A DNA stretch of 64,000 nucleotides from Halorientalis pallida (GTDB lineage: Archaea; Halobacteriota; Halobacteria; Halobacteriales; Haloarculaceae), in contig NZ_RDFA01000002.1 in assembly GCF_004118325.1 (NCBI RefSeq), positions 62,001 to 126,000 on the forward strand. Direction: 5' to 3'. The notes beneath the pieces were generated by a model. It worked only from the letters and a program-made list of their open reading frames with translations, was not told the origin of the DNA and ran no database searches. Position 1 is the first letter of the stretch. Each line of letters starts with the position of its first letter. Shown piece after piece: positions 42,401 through 51,777 of the stretch. Position numbers and translations under genes: made by a program.

Positions 42401-43555
42401 CTAGGCCAGCTCGAACTCGATGGCTGCGCCCTGCCCGAAGCCGACACACTCGGTCGCGAGGCCGAGTTCGGCGTCGCGCTTTTGCATCTCGTGGATGAGC
42501 GTCACGGGCAGGCGGGCACCGGAGGCACCGAGGGGGTGACCGATGGCGATCGCACCGCCGTTGACGTTGTAGATGTCGTCGTCGAAGCCGAGCTGCTGCT
42601 GGCAGTAGTAACACTGGGAGGCGAAAGCCTCGTTGAGTTCGACCAGGTCGTAGTCCTCGGGGTCGCGGCCGGTACGCTCACACAGGCCCTCGACGGCCGG
42701 GATCGGGCCGATACCCATCACGGTGGGGTCGACGCCGGCGACGTTGTTGCCGCCGACTTCGGCGAGGATCTCGAGACCCTGGTCCTCGGCGAAGGCCTTG
42801 CTGGTGAGCATGGTGGCGGCCGCGCCGTCGGAGATCTGACTGGAGTTACCGGGCGTGACGGTCCCGTCGGCCTTGAACACGGTCGGAAGGCCTTCGAGCT
42901 TCTCGGCGGTGGTGCCCGGGCGCAGGCCCTCGTCTTTCTCGACGGTGATCTCGTTGCCCTCGTCGTCGGTGCCCTCGATGGGGACGATCTCGTCGTCGAA
43001 GCGACCTTCCTCGGTGGCCTCGACGGCGCGCTGCTGGGAGCGAGCGGCGTACTCGTCCTGGGTCTCCCGGGAGATGTCGTACTCCTCGGCGACCTTCTCG
43101 GCGGTCATCCCCATCTGGAGGTTCATGACGTTGTAGTCGTCGTTGAGCGCGGGGTGGACGTTCGCGGTGTTCTCGCCCATCTCGACGCGGGACATGCTCT
43201 CGACACCGCCAGCGATGAGCACGTCACGCTGGCCGGCACGGATTGCGTCGGCCGCGGAGATGATCGCCTGCGCCGAGGAGGCACACCAGCGGTTGACGGT
43301 CGTCGCGGGCACGCTCTCGCCGAGGTCCGACAGCAGCGAGATGACCCGGGCCATGTTGTTGCCCTGCTCGCCTCGCTGCTGGGCACAGCCCCAGATCAGG
43401 TCGTCGACGTCCTCGCCCTCGAGGCCGGTCTCGTCGAGCATCTTGTTGATCAGCGGAATCGAGAGATCCTCGCTGCGGACGTCCGAATAGACGCCGTCCT
43501 CCTTCCCCTGCGGTGTGCGGTACGCTTTGACAACGACTGGCGTGTTATCTGCCAT
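42401..43555 (-). CDS. acetyl-CoA C-acyltransferase (thiolase)
   Basis: A 384-residue thiolase. The nucleophile Cys91 lies in NRWCASSAQA, His340 in GHPLGASGAR and the second Cys370 in ECVGFGQG. Depending on direction it cleaves ketoacyl-CoA in beta-oxidation or condenses acetyl-CoA for mevalonate or polymer synthesis. Context with the acyl-CoA synthetase favours lipid breakdown, but no other beta-oxidation gene is adjacent. ATG 43555 follows a TATA-like box by 28 nt. Downstream, the frame stays open for 40 codons beyond the TAG and ends in a second copy of the C-terminal EFELA codons (stop 42278-42280). Confidence 0.94.
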   Translation of the reverse strand: MADNTPVVVKAYRTPQGKEDGVYSDVRSEDLSIPLINKMLDETGLEGEDVDDLIWGCAQQRGEQGNNMARVISLLSDLGESVPATTVNRWCASSAQAIISAADAIRAGQRDVLIAGGVESMSRVEMGENTANVHPALNDDYNVMNLQMGMTAEKVAEEYDISRETQDEYAARSQQRAVEATEEGRFDDEIVPIEGTDDEGNEITVEKDEGLRPGTTAEKLEGLPTVFKADGTVTPGNSSQISDGAAATMLTSKAFAEDQGLEILAEVGGNNVAGVDPTVMGIGPIPAVEGLCERTGRDPEDYDLVELNEAFASQCYYCQQQLGFDDDIYNVNGGAIAIGHPLGASGARLPVTLIHEMQKRDAELGLATECVGFGQGAAIEFELA

Positions 43556-43579
43556 GTGTAGCCCATCAGGGTCGTTAGT

Positions 43580-43587
43580 GTTAAATC
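43580..43587 (-). promoter_or_regulatory. TATA-like box of the thiolase gene
   Basis: GATTTAAC on the minus strand lies 25-32 nt before the ATG at 43555. On the plus strand GCTTATGT (43796-43803) serves the divergent AAA ATPase gene about 29 nt before its start. The space between holds no gene. Confidence 0.5.
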
Positions 43588-43828
43588 CCGTCGAACTGCC
43601 AGCGCCGGCACTACCAGTTGTCGCCGGTGGACGGTTCTTCCCGTTCCTATGTTAACCGCCTCGCATAGATGGCTTACAGTTGAAATGTCGTCCAGATATT
43701 CGGTGAACAGCTCACACGCCAGTGGGGTGGATTCGGCGGGGAGGAGGCGGGTGGGACCGGGAGTGAACGGGGCGTCCGTGGACGGAGTCCGGGGGGCTTA
43801 TGTCCGTCGCGGTCGAATCTCGGTGGGA

Positions 43829-45196
43829 ATGAGTGACCCGGAGCTGGACGTCGTCGAGTTCCTGTTGACAGCGACAGCGTACAACGACGACCGCGAGTTA
43901 GAGCCGGACGATCTCCCGCCGACCTACCGGACTGTGTTCTGGAGCGACGGCCGCATCGAGCGACCGCTCTCGGCGACCGCGACGACGGCCGCGGACGCGA
44001 CCGGCGTCGAGCGACCCTGGGACGCCATCTCGGGGCTGATGTTCACCGACCGCGACGACTTCTCGGGCGACATCGAGTTCACCGACGAAGACATGGCCGA
44101 GGAGTGGTTCCTCGACCGCGCGGACGCCGGCCAGATCCGCGCGAACCCGACGCTGGCCGCCAGGTACGGCGACGAGTTCGAGGTCGACTACGAGCAGGCT
44201 CACGAACTGAACCGACCGGCCCGGGCCGATCGCGCCTGGATCGACAGCCTGCTCGACGAGTACTTCGACGACGAGGAGGAAGAGGAGATGCTCGACCTCG
44301 TGGACATCCGCGCCCCCGAGGAAGTCGAGATGACGATGGACGATCTGGTGCTGACCGCCGACCAGGAGGGTGAGATCCACAAGATCGTCAAGGCCATCGA
44401 ACACCGCGACTACCTCGCCCAGATCGGCCTGCGCGAGATCGGGAAGCTCCTCTTCGTCGGCCCGCCGGGCACCGGGAAGACCTCCGTCGCCCGTGCGCTG
44501 GCCCGCGAACTCGACCTCCCGTTCGTCGAGGTGAAGCTGTCGATGATCACCAGCCAGTACCTCGGCGAGACGGCGAAAAACGTCGAGAAGTCCTTCGAGG
44601 TGGCCCGGCGACTCTCCCCGTGTATCTTCTTCATGGACGAGTTCGACTTCGTGGCCAAGACCCGATCCTCGGACGAACACGCCGCGATCAAACGCGCCGT
44701 CAACACCCTCCTCAAGAGCATCGACGACATCAGCCTCATCGAGGACGACGTGTTGCTGATCGGCGCGACCAACCACCCCGATCAACTCGACGCCGCGGCC
44801 TGGCGGCGCTTCGACGAGATCGTCAACTTCCCCAAACCGGACTCGGGGATGCGCTCGGACATCCTCCAGGTCGTCACCCGGGAGATGGACATCGCCGACT
44901 TCGACCCCATGACGCTCGCGGAGATGACCGAAGGCCTCACCGGGAGCGACCTCCGGCTCGTCCTCCGGGAGGCCGTGCTGGAGGCCCTGACCGAGGAACG
45001 CACCACCCTGACCCAGCAAGACCTCGAAGACGCCGTCGCGGATTTCGAAGAGCGAGATAATTTGAAGAACCTCGACATGATAGACGGCGACGCCGACGCG
45101 CTGGTCGCCGGGGGCGACATTTCCGGCACCGACGAGGAAGAGACCGCCGCCGACGGGCACGGCCACGACCACGATCACGACCACGCCGACGACTGA
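43829..45196 (+). CDS. AAA+ ATPase with histidine-rich C-terminal tail
   Basis: A 455-residue single-module AAA protein. An acidic N-terminal region of about 170 residues precedes the ATPase: Walker A GPPGTGKT (211-218), Walker B CIFFMDEFDF (265-274), the sensor 1 region LLIGATNHPDQLD and an Arg-finger-like RRFDEIV. It resembles the substrate-remodelling branch (Cdc48/proteasome-activator type) but has only one ATPase module. The last 12 residues contain five His alternating with Asp or Gly (His444 to His452), a likely metal-binding tail. Client unknown. ATG 43829 has a box 29 nt upstream. Confidence 0.88.
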   Translation: MSDPELDVVEFLLTATAYNDDRELEPDDLPPTYRTVFWSDGRIERPLSATATTAADATGVERPWDAISGLMFTDRDDFSGDIEFTDEDMAEEWFLDRADAGQIRANPTLAARYGDEFEVDYEQAHELNRPARADRAWIDSLLDEYFDDEEEEEMLDLVDIRAPEEVEMTMDDLVLTADQEGEIHKIVKAIEHRDYLAQIGLREIGKLLFVGPPGTGKTSVARALARELDLPFVEVKLSMITSQYLGETAKNVEKSFEVARRLSPCIFFMDEFDFVAKTRSSDEHAAIKRAVNTLLKSIDDISLIEDDVLLIGATNHPDQLDAAAWRRFDEIVNFPKPDSGMRSDILQVVTREMDIADFDPMTLAEMTEGLTGSDLRLVLREAVLEALTEERTTLTQQDLEDAVADFEERDNLKNLDMIDGDADALVAGGDISGTDEEETAADGHGHDHDHDHADD

Positions 45197-45293
45197 GGGG
45201 GATTCGGTCGACGGGCGCATCGCCGAGCGAGCGAGCGGTGCGAACGGTGACGACCGCGGGGTTTACGCCCCCAGAACTCTTTTCGGCGGGCGA

Positions 45294-46118
45294 ATGGAGG
45301 TCACGCTGCTCGGCACCGGCGACACGACCGGCACACCGACGCCCGGCTGTACCTGTGACACCTGCGAGCGAGCGCGCGAGCGGGGCGTCGAGCGCACTCG
45401 CTACTCGATCCACGTCCGCAACGAGCGGACCGACGAGGCGCTCCTGGTCGACGCCAGCCCGGACTTTCGCCACCAGTTCCTCGAACGCGACGTGGACCTG
45501 CCCGACGCCGCCGTGATCAGCCACATCCACTTCGACCACCTCGACGGGCTGGGCAACGCCTACCGCCTGTTCTCCGATCTGCCAGTGTACGCCGCCGACG
45601 AGACCGATCCCGAAACCGGCGAGAGCGTCGCCGAGACCGTTCGCCGGCGGTACGACTACCTCGACGCCGTCACTGTCGAGGCGCGCGCGCCGTTCGAGAC
45701 CCTCCAGACCTGTGGGTTCGACGTGACGCTCGTCCCGGTCAATCACCCGCCGCTGGTGTGTTACGGCCTCGTCGTCGAGGACCCGGAGACGGGCGCGAAG
45801 CTCTCGCTATCGGGCGACACGAGCTTCGGGATTCCCGAGGAGTCCCGGGAAGCATTGGCCGACCCCGACCTGTTGCTGGCCGACGGCATCGTCCCGGCCC
45901 ACCTCTGTGAACACCACCCCTACGGCGGACGACACGAGGACGAGGACGGCGTGCCCCGGACGTTCGGGACCAAACACATGACCATCGAGGGCGCGCGCTC
46001 GCTCGGCGAGCGACTTGACGCCGACGAGACGCGGATCGTCCACCTCTCGCACTTCATCCCGGCCGACGAGGCCTTCGACGAGGACCTGGCGGTGGACGGC
46101 GAGCGCTACGAACTCTGA
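45294..46118 (+). CDS. metallo-beta-lactamase fold hydrolase, PhnP-like
   Basis: A 274-residue zinc hydrolase. HIHFDHLDG is the metal motif, followed by VNHPP, the bridging Asp in LSLSGDTSFG and a late His in HLSHF. The N-terminal Cys cluster GCTCDTCERA resembles the PhnP group of cyclic phosphodiesterases acting on ribosyl 1,2-cyclic phosphate. No other phn gene is near, so the substrate stays open. A GTTTACG box lies about 30 nt upstream. Confidence 0.87.
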   Translation: MEVTLLGTGDTTGTPTPGCTCDTCERARERGVERTRYSIHVRNERTDEALLVDASPDFRHQFLERDVDLPDAAVISHIHFDHLDGLGNAYRLFSDLPVYAADETDPETGESVAETVRRRYDYLDAVTVEARAPFETLQTCGFDVTLVPVNHPPLVCYGLVVEDPETGAKLSLSGDTSFGIPEESREALADPDLLLADGIVPAHLCEHHPYGGRHEDEDGVPRTFGTKHMTIEGARSLGERLDADETRIVHLSHFIPADEAFDEDLAVDGERYEL

Positions 46119-46161
46119 AATCGACCGGACCGTTTTGTCGGCGGAGTCGCTGAAACGGACG

Positions 46162-46365
46162 ATGACCGACGCCGAACAGTTCCCGACCGACCACCCGCTG
46201 GTCGCGACCGGACTCGTCGCGACCGTGGGCGCAGTGGGCTACGCCGTCCCGACCGCGCTGTTCGGGCGAACCGTCGAACCGGTGCCCGTCCTCGCGTTCG
46301 TCGTGGCCTTCACCGCGTGCTACATGGGCGCTATCGTCGTGTCCCGGCGGCTCGGAATCACCTGA
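46162..46365 (+). CDS. small two-helix membrane protein
   Basis: A 67-residue protein with two hydrophobic segments (LVATGLVATVGAVGYAVPTALF and VLAFVVAFTACYMGAIVV), a short acidic N-terminus and a basic C-terminus RRLGIT. It starts 44 bp after the PhnP-like gene, likely co-transcribed, and its end overlaps the convergent DUF5787 gene by 8 bp. No known family. Confidence 0.65.
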   Translation: MTDAEQFPTDHPLVATGLVATVGAVGYAVPTALFGRTVEPVPVLAFVVAFTACYMGAIVVSRRLGIT

Positions 46366-47326
46366 ACCGATCCAGCCCGGACTGGTGGCGCTGTCGCCCC
46401 TGGGGGTCGGGGTCCCACGGCTGGCCGGCGGCGCGCTCGGCGGCCGTGTCCACGTCGGGTGCATCCGCCGGATCGTACCCGTCACAGTCGGGGCCACACT
46501 CCCGCGCGGGGTTCACGATCCGGCCCTTCCAGGCGCAGTAGGGGAGACTACCCCGCTGGAACCGTTCGGCCGACTCGACTTCCCCACAGTCGGGGAAGTC
46601 GTAGGTCCGCCAGCCCTTGCCGTATGCGCGTTCGGCCACGCGGCGGCGCTGGCGGCGTTTCTCGGCGGCGGTGACGACCGCCACGTCCGTCCGGGCGGTG
46701 CGCCGGTCCAGCACGTCGATCCCAGTCTCGTCGGTGTCGAGCGGCGTCGGCTCCCGGATCACGTCGCGCTCGCCGGTGTCGGGGAAAAATCGACAGACAC
46801 CGACCGCCTCGGGGATGCGGTTGAGGTGTGCGCCAGTGACGTGGGATTCGGTCGCGAGGACGATCTCGTCCAGCAGGCCCAGACTCACGTCCTTCCGAAG
46901 TTGAGTTTCGAGGTCGCCGGGCCGCCCGAGGTCGGGTTTGTTCTCGATACCCACGAGGGAATCGAACCAGTCGTCGGGGTAGCGGGCGGTCTGACGGACG
47001 TACGTGCGGCCGTTGCGGCGTTCCCGCTCGAAAAAGCCCAACTCGACCGCTCGCTCGACCACGGACTCCGCGCGGTCGGGGTGGATGTCGAACGCGTCCT
47101 TCCAGTAGCGCGCTTGCCCCGGACCGACCGCGCTCTCGATAGCCGGTGCAGGGATGCGCTCGGGCGTGATGGCCGCCCGCTCGTCGAGTCCGGGACCGGG
47201 TTCGACGAGCACGAGGTCCATCACCCGGTTGCCGTGGCAGGCGGTGCCCAGTTGGCGGGCGATGACGGCCTCGCGCTCGCTCTCCAGGCGGGCCGACAGC
47301 GCGACCTCGAACGCGAACTCGGACAC
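46358..47326 (-). CDS. DUF5787 family protein
   Basis: A 322-residue haloarchaeal protein that I match to DUF5787 from memory. EFAFEVALSARLESEREAVIARQLGT at the start and YPDDWFDSLVGIENKPDLGRPGDL, containing a nuclease-like ExK, suggest a restriction-endonuclease-like fold; that is inference. A Cys-bearing segment SLPYCAWKGRIVNPARECGPDCDGY could bind zinc. GTG 47326 begins the conserved part; the open frame upstream runs antisense to the next gene and is rejected. Confidence 0.75.
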   Translation of the reverse strand: MSEFAFEVALSARLESEREAVIARQLGTACHGNRVMDLVLVEPGPGLDERAAITPERIPAPAIESAVGPGQARYWKDAFDIHPDRAESVVERAVELGFFERERRNGRTYVRQTARYPDDWFDSLVGIENKPDLGRPGDLETQLRKDVSLGLLDEIVLATESHVTGAHLNRIPEAVGVCRFFPDTGERDVIREPTPLDTDETGIDVLDRRTARTDVAVVTAAEKRRQRRRVAERAYGKGWRTYDFPDCGEVESAERFQRGSLPYCAWKGRIVNPARECGPDCDGYDPADAPDVDTAAERAAGQPWDPDPQGRQRHQSGLDRFR

Positions 47327-47363
47327 ACCGGGTGCAGGGGCGCGGCGAGCAAAAGCGTCGCGC

Positions 47364-48524
47364 TCAGGCGCGGTCGGGCGACCGGTCGCGCTGGGTCCCC
47401 AGGCGGTCGTCGGGCAGTGGCACGTAGTCGTTTCCAGCGACGAACCTGTCCTGGCCGAACTCGGAGAGGATCGAGTCGAGGAACGCGGCCTCCTTCGGGC
47501 TGGTCCCGTCCCAGGTGTAACAGTGCAGGTCACGCGAGAGTGGGTAGCCGCGTGCGCCGAGATTCCGGCCGTACTCGTAGGTCGTTCCCTCCCACTCCAG
47601 CGCGATGGGAGAAACGCCGTCGAAATCGGCGAGCGCCAGTGCGAGGTACGCGATCGCGCTGTCTGACCGTTCGACGGCGGTCGCGAGTTGCTGGTTCTGG
47701 TCGTAGCGGTCGTCGACGGTCGTCTCCGCGGCCGGATCTCCGAACAGGGCGGAGACGAACGCAGTGCGGGTGCCCGACCCCCCAGCGCGACCGAGGACCG
47801 CCACCTCGCGATCCGGCCCACCGAGTTCCCGCCAGTTCTCGATTCTGCCCGTGTAGAGGTCTCGGAGTTGCTCTCCGGTGAGCGAACTGACCCCGGCGTC
47901 GGCGACGTCCTGTGAGACGACGATGGGAATGCCATCGACGGCGACGACGTGGTCGGTGAAGTTCTCGTAGGACGCCCGGTCCCGGAGTTCCGTCTCGACG
48001 GCGGCAGAGGCGTTCCCGATGTCGACTCGGCCATCGGCGAGTCCTTCGAGCCCACGCTCGGAGTGAGAGAGGCCGACGGCCATTTGGAGTGGGGGTTCGC
48101 TGGACTCACCGGTCGGTTCGAACCCGTAGCGAGCGGCCCAGTAGTCCGCGTAGTTGTGGTCTGTGTCGATGCCGTACTCGGCGTGGGGCCAGTATTCGCG
48201 GTCGCTCGCGGGTCGGTTGGCGTTCCAGTATGCGGCCGCCTCGTTGGCGATGGGGTACACCGTCGAGGAACCGTCGGCCGTGAGCGGTTCGATTCGGGAT
48301 TCCGTCTCGTCGGCGTCCTCCTCGGTGGGCTCCTCCGGTTCCGTCGTCTCCTGTGCAGTCTCCGTCGGCGTGTCCGAGGGCGTCTGTGTCGGCGATTCGG
48401 TCGCCGTCTCGGCCGGTTCGTCGTCGGTCGACTGGCCCGGCGAACTGACACAGCCTGCGGCCCCGAGCGCACCGACGAGGGCGGCGCTCCGGAGGAACCT
48501 ACGGCGATCGTATCTGGAGGGCAT
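47364..48524 (-). CDS. PstS-like substrate-binding lipoprotein
   Basis: A 386-residue phosphate-binding-type protein. A twin-arginine signal ([19 protein letters not shown], then Cys) leads to a Thr/Glu linker of about 50 residues. The binding domain has [15 protein letters not shown], the phosphate-loop signature, [23 protein letters not shown] and [12 protein letters not shown]. These match PstS/PBP-like proteins. No pstC, pstA, pstB or phoU follows in the window, so it is an orphan or works with a transporter elsewhere. ATG 48524 has an ATTTTTTG tract about 28 nt upstream. Confidence 0.88.
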   Translation of the reverse strand: MPSRYDRRRFLRSAALVGALGAAGCVSSPGQSTDDEPAETATESPTQTPSDTPTETAQETTEPEEPTEEDADETESRIEPLTADGSSTVYPIANEAAAYWNANRPASDREYWPHAEYGIDTDHNYADYWAARYGFEPTGESSEPPLQMAVGLSHSERGLEGLADGRVDIGNASAAVETELRDRASYENFTDHVVAVDGIPIVVSQDVADAGVSSLTGEQLRDLYTGRIENWRELGGPDREVAVLGRAGGSGTRTAFVSALFGDPAAETTVDDRYDQNQQLATAVERSDSAIAYLALALADFDGVSPIALEWEGTTYEYGRNLGARGYPLSRDLHCYTWDGTSPKEAAFLDSILSEFGQDRFVAGNDYVPLPDDRLGTQRDRSPDRA

Positions 48525-48605
48525 CACGCGGTCGGTCGGCCGAACGTGGCAAAAAATCGGTGGTCTCGGATCGGATATCGGCGGTCCCCCGGGTCGTCGA
48601 GGCGT

Positions 48606-48676
48606 GCCGAGCCGGGACGGAGCTCGGCCACGTCACGAGTGGTCGGTTCGCCGAGAATCGGGACGGCCGATTCTCG
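48606..48676. repeat. two adjacent hairpins between the HAD and PstS-like genes
   Basis: GCCGAGC/GCTCGGC near 48606-48629 and CGAGAATCGG/CCGATTCTCG (48652-48661 and 48667-48676, perfect 10-bp stem, 5-nt loop) lie in the 242-bp gap. They could end the HAD transcript or protect its 3' end. No gene is seen in the gap. Confidence 0.5.
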
Positions 48677-48766
48677 TGTTCCCATTTTCGCTCCGCGAAC
48701 CGTGGGACCGCCGAGGACCACGACCGTCCGCGTCGACGCCACCTCTGTCGCAAAACCAGGGACTGC

Positions 48767-49450
48767 TCAGGCGTCGAGTGCGTCCGCAAGTCCGTGGAAG
48801 TCCGTCACTGTCAGGTCGGGTTCGCCGTCGAAGGTCACCCAGGGATCGTCCTTGCGGTCGACCCAGACGCCCTGCATGCCCGCGTGGGCCGCGCCCTGCA
48901 CGTCGAACCAGCCCGCGGTGGCGTGGGCGACCTCGTCGATGGGCGTCCCGGTCCGGGCGGCGGCGTGGCGGTAGAGCGCCGAATCGGGTTTGAACCGCTC
49001 CACCTCGTCGGCGCTGATCGTGTCCGCCAGCAGGTCGTCGACGCCGGCGTGGGCGACCATCGAGTCGAGCATCTCGGGGTTCCCGTTCGAGACGATATAG
49101 CAGTCGTAGCCGGCCTCGGTGAGCCGTTCCATGCCGTCGCGCACGTCTTCGAACACGTCGAGCTCGTGGTAGACGGCGAGGATCTCGTCGCGCTCGGCCG
49201 AGGTATACTCGACGCCGGACACGTCCAGCGCGTGGGTGAGGGCGTCGCGGTTCATCTCGTAGAACGGCTGGTACGCGTCGACGTGGTTGGCGACCATGGT
49301 GTACATCAGCGAGTGGGCGCGCCAGAGGTTCGAGACGGGTTCGGGGTCGGGGACGACTTCGGCCAGCGCGCGCTCCGCGGCCTCGACGTCGACGACGGTG
49401 CTGTAGGAGTCGAACGTGACGGTCGTGACGCGGTCGGGATCGAACGACAT
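48767..49450 (-). CDS. haloacid dehalogenase type II-like HAD hydrolase
   Basis: A 227-residue HAD-superfamily hydrolase. The nucleophile motif is [11 protein letters not shown]; the second motif VSNGN, the Lys in RFKPD and a late [12 protein letters not shown] complete the site. The helical cap is type I as in L-2-haloacid dehalogenases, which share the SxGxxxD pattern less well here, so a phosphatase role is equally possible. It sits head-to-head with aIF2 gamma. Confidence 0.86.
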   Translation of the reverse strand: MSFDPDRVTTVTFDSYSTVVDVEAAERALAEVVPDPEPVSNLWRAHSLMYTMVANHVDAYQPFYEMNRDALTHALDVSGVEYTSAERDEILAVYHELDVFEDVRDGMERLTEAGYDCYIVSNGNPEMLDSMVAHAGVDDLLADTISADEVERFKPDSALYRHAAARTGTPIDEVAHATAGWFDVQGAAHAGMQGVWVDRKDDPWVTFDGEPDLTVTDFHGLADALDA

Positions 49451-49547
49451 AGCGGCCCCCAAGATCGTGAGAGACAAAAACACACGGGGCCCGGTCCAGG
49501 GACGGCAGGCCGGGTGGGAACCCCCACCTCGGGGAGGAAGAACAGCA

Positions 49548-49555
49548 ACTTTATC
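49548..49555 (+). promoter_or_regulatory. TATA-like box for the aIF2 gamma gene cluster
   Basis: ACTTTATC precedes the ATG at 49595 by about 43 nt, implying a short leader of roughly 15-20 nt, unlike most genes here. Confidence 0.45.
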
Positions 49556-49594
49556 AGGTGCAGGCGGCGAAAGGACGGTAAGATTACTCTCGAA

Positions 49595-50824
49595 ATGACA
49601 GACGAACACCGACAACCGGAGGTGAACATCGGGCTCGTTGGCCACGTCGACCACGGCAAGACGACGCTGGTCCAGGCGCTGAGTGGGGAGTGGACCGACC
49701 AGCACTCAGAGGAGATGAAACGCGGTATCTCCATCCGCCTCGGGTACGCCGACGCAACCTTTCGGCAGTGCCCCGACGCCGAGGAACCCGAGAAGTACAC
49801 CGTCGACGAGGAGTGTCCGGACGGCTCGCCCAGTGAGCCGCTGCGGACTGTTTCGTTCGTCGATGCACCCGGCCACGAGACGCTGATGGCGACGATGCTC
49901 TCGGGGGCCTCGATCATGGACGGCGCGGTGCTGGTCGTTTCCGCGTCCGAGCCCGTCCCGCAGGCCCAGACCGAAGAGCACCTGATGGCGCTCGACATCA
50001 TCGGCATCGACAACATCGTCATCGCCCAGAACAAGGTCGACCTCGTCGACCGCGAGACCGCGGCCGACAACTACGAACAGATCCAGGAGTTCGTCTCGGG
50101 CACCGTGGCCGAGGGCGCACCCATCGTCCCCGTTTCGGCCCAGCAGGGCGTCAACATGGACGTGCTGATCCAGGCCATCGAGGAGGAGATTCCCACACCC
50201 GACCGCGACCCGAGCGAGGACGCCCAGATGCTCGTCGCACGCAGTTTCGACATCAATCGCCCGGGCACGACCTGGGACTCGCTGATGGGCGGCGTCCTGG
50301 GCGGCAGTCTCGTCCAGGGCCAGCTCCGCGACGACGAGGACCTCGAACTCCGGCCCGGCTGGGAAGTCGAGGAGGGCGGACAGACCGAGTGGCGGCCCGT
50401 CGAGACCACCGTCAGATCGCTCCAGGCCGGTGGCGAAGACGTCGAGGAGGCCACGCCGGGTGGCTTGCTCGGTGTCGGGACCGGCCTCGATCCGTCGCTG
50501 ACGAAAGGCGACGCGCTCGCGGGGCAGGTCGCCGGGCCGCCGGGGACGCTCCCGCCGACGTTCGAGCAGTTCGAGATGGACGTCGACCTGCTGGAGCGGA
50601 TCGTCGGCGAAACCGACGAGGTCGAGGAGATCTCGACTGGCGAGCCGCTGATGCTCACCGTCGGGACGGCGACGACCGTCGGCTCGGTCACGAGCGCCCG
50701 CGGCGGCGAGTGTGAGGTCGCCCTGAAACGGCCGGTGTGTGCCGAGCCGGGCGCGAAGATCGCCATCAACCGCCGGGTCGGCGCGCGGTGGCGGCTGATC
50801 GGCGTCGGGACGCTTCGGGAATGA
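49595..50824 (+). CDS. eif2g: translation initiation factor aIF2 subunit gamma
   Basis: A 409-residue GTPase that carries initiator Met-tRNA to the ribosome. G1 is GHVDHGKT (16-23), G3 is DAPGHET (90-96) and G4 is NKVDL; domains 2 and 3 follow. The zinc-knuckle region keeps only two cysteines, Cys59 and Cys74 (FRQCPD and DEECPD), where many archaeal relatives have four. The PIN-domain gene begins inside its stop codon (ATGA), opening a run of information-processing genes. Confidence 0.97.
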   Translation: MTDEHRQPEVNIGLVGHVDHGKTTLVQALSGEWTDQHSEEMKRGISIRLGYADATFRQCPDAEEPEKYTVDEECPDGSPSEPLRTVSFVDAPGHETLMATMLSGASIMDGAVLVVSASEPVPQAQTEEHLMALDIIGIDNIVIAQNKVDLVDRETAADNYEQIQEFVSGTVAEGAPIVPVSAQQGVNMDVLIQAIEEEIPTPDRDPSEDAQMLVARSFDINRPGTTWDSLMGGVLGGSLVQGQLRDDEDLELRPGWEVEEGGQTEWRPVETTVRSLQAGGEDVEEATPGGLLGVGTGLDPSLTKGDALAGQVAGPPGTLPPTFEQFEMDVDLLERIVGETDEVEEISTGEPLMLTVGTATTVGSVTSARGGECEVALKRPVCAEPGAKIAINRRVGARWRLIGVGTLRE

Positions 50825-51198
50825 CGGTGTGTCTGGACACGAGCGCGCTGATGATGCCGGTCGAATGCGACGTGCGGCTGTTCGAGGAACTCGACCGCGT
50901 GCTGGGCGACCACGATCTGGGAGTGCCCCGGGCAGTGGTCACCGAACTGGATTCGCTGGCCGACGGCGGCGGCGAGGAAGGGACGGCCGCCAGTGTCGGC
51001 CGGGATCTGACCGACCGCGCTCGCGTCCTCGACCACGAGGAATCGTACGCCGACGACGCCATCGTCGAACTCGCCGCCGCCGGTGAGTGCGATTGTGTCG
51101 TCACGAACGACCGCCCCCTGCGAGACCGCGTGCTGGACCGTGGCGTTCCAGTAATTGGTTTAAGGGGTCAGAACAAACTCGCCATTACTCAACCATAA
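50821..51198 (+). CDS. PIN-domain nuclease, Fcf1/Utp24-like
   Basis: A 125-residue PIN protein. The acidic residues of the site are in [29 protein letters not shown] and [11 protein letters not shown]. The archaeal PIN proteins next to aIF2 gamma are related to eukaryotic Fcf1/Utp24, a nuclease of small-subunit rRNA maturation, so a role in rRNA processing is more likely than a toxin role. It is translationally coupled to aIF2 gamma and ends one base before the Rpo7 gene. Confidence 0.9.
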   Translation: MTVCLDTSALMMPVECDVRLFEELDRVLGDHDLGVPRAVVTELDSLADGGGEEGTAASVGRDLTDRARVLDHEESYADDAIVELAAAGECDCVVTNDRPLRDRVLDRGVPVIGLRGQNKLAITQP

Positions 51199-51199
51199 C

Positions 51200-51775
51200 A
51201 TGTACAAACGGGTTCGACTTCGCGACACAGTAGAGGTGCCCCCGGAACACCTCGCAGACGTGACTCCGGGACGGATCAAGCGACTCCTGCAGGACAAGCT
51301 CGAAGGGCGGATGGACGAGGACGTGGGCAGCGTCGTCTCCGTCGTCGAGGTCCACGACATCGGTGAGGGCGCGGTCCTCCCGAACGAGCCGGGCGTCTAC
51401 TACGAGGCAGAGTTCGACGCGCTGACCTTCGACCCACAGATGCAGGAGGTCGTCGACGGGGAGATCGTCGAGGTCGTCAACTTCGGCGCGTTCGTCGGGA
51501 TCGGGCCGGTCGACGGGCTGCTCCACGTCTCCCAGATCTCCGACGAGTATCTCGCCTACGACGAGGAGAACCAGCAGCTGGCCTCCCGGGATTCGAGCGA
51601 TACGCTGACGGTCGGCGACGCGGTGCGGGCCCGGATCGTCACCAAGAGCATCGACGAGCGCAATCCCCGTGACTCGAAGATCGGTCTGACCGCGAAACAG
51701 GTCGGCCTCGGGAAACACGGCTGGCTCGAAGCCGAGCGCCAGGAGCGCAAGAGCGAGGCGACCACGGGTGAGTAG
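51200..51775 (+). CDS. rpoE1: DNA-directed RNA polymerase subunit Rpo7 (E')
   Basis: A 191-residue stalk subunit of RNA polymerase. The N-terminal MYKRVRLRDTVEVPPEHL is the tip domain, and EIVEVVNFGAFVGIGPVDGLLHVSQISDEY begins the S1 RNA-binding domain. With Rpo4 (not in the window) it binds the nascent RNA and helps open promoters. It lies between the PIN gene and spt4, the conserved archaeal order. Confidence 0.97.
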   Translation: MYKRVRLRDTVEVPPEHLADVTPGRIKRLLQDKLEGRMDEDVGSVVSVVEVHDIGEGAVLPNEPGVYYEAEFDALTFDPQMQEVVDGEIVEVVNFGAFVGIGPVDGLLHVSQISDEYLAYDEENQQLASRDSSDTLTVGDAVRARIVTKSIDERNPRDSKIGLTAKQVGLGKHGWLEAERQERKSEATTGE

Positions 51776-51777
51776 TC

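Noticed and set aside
47327-48472. N-terminal extension of the DUF5787 frame
   Set aside because: Arg/Thr/Pro-rich translation antisense-like to the PstS-like gene in another frame; the conserved part starts at GTG 47326.
50821-51198. VapC toxin
   Set aside because: PIN fold fits, but the conserved place between aIF2 gamma and Rpo7 and the lack of an antitoxin favour an rRNA-processing nuclease.
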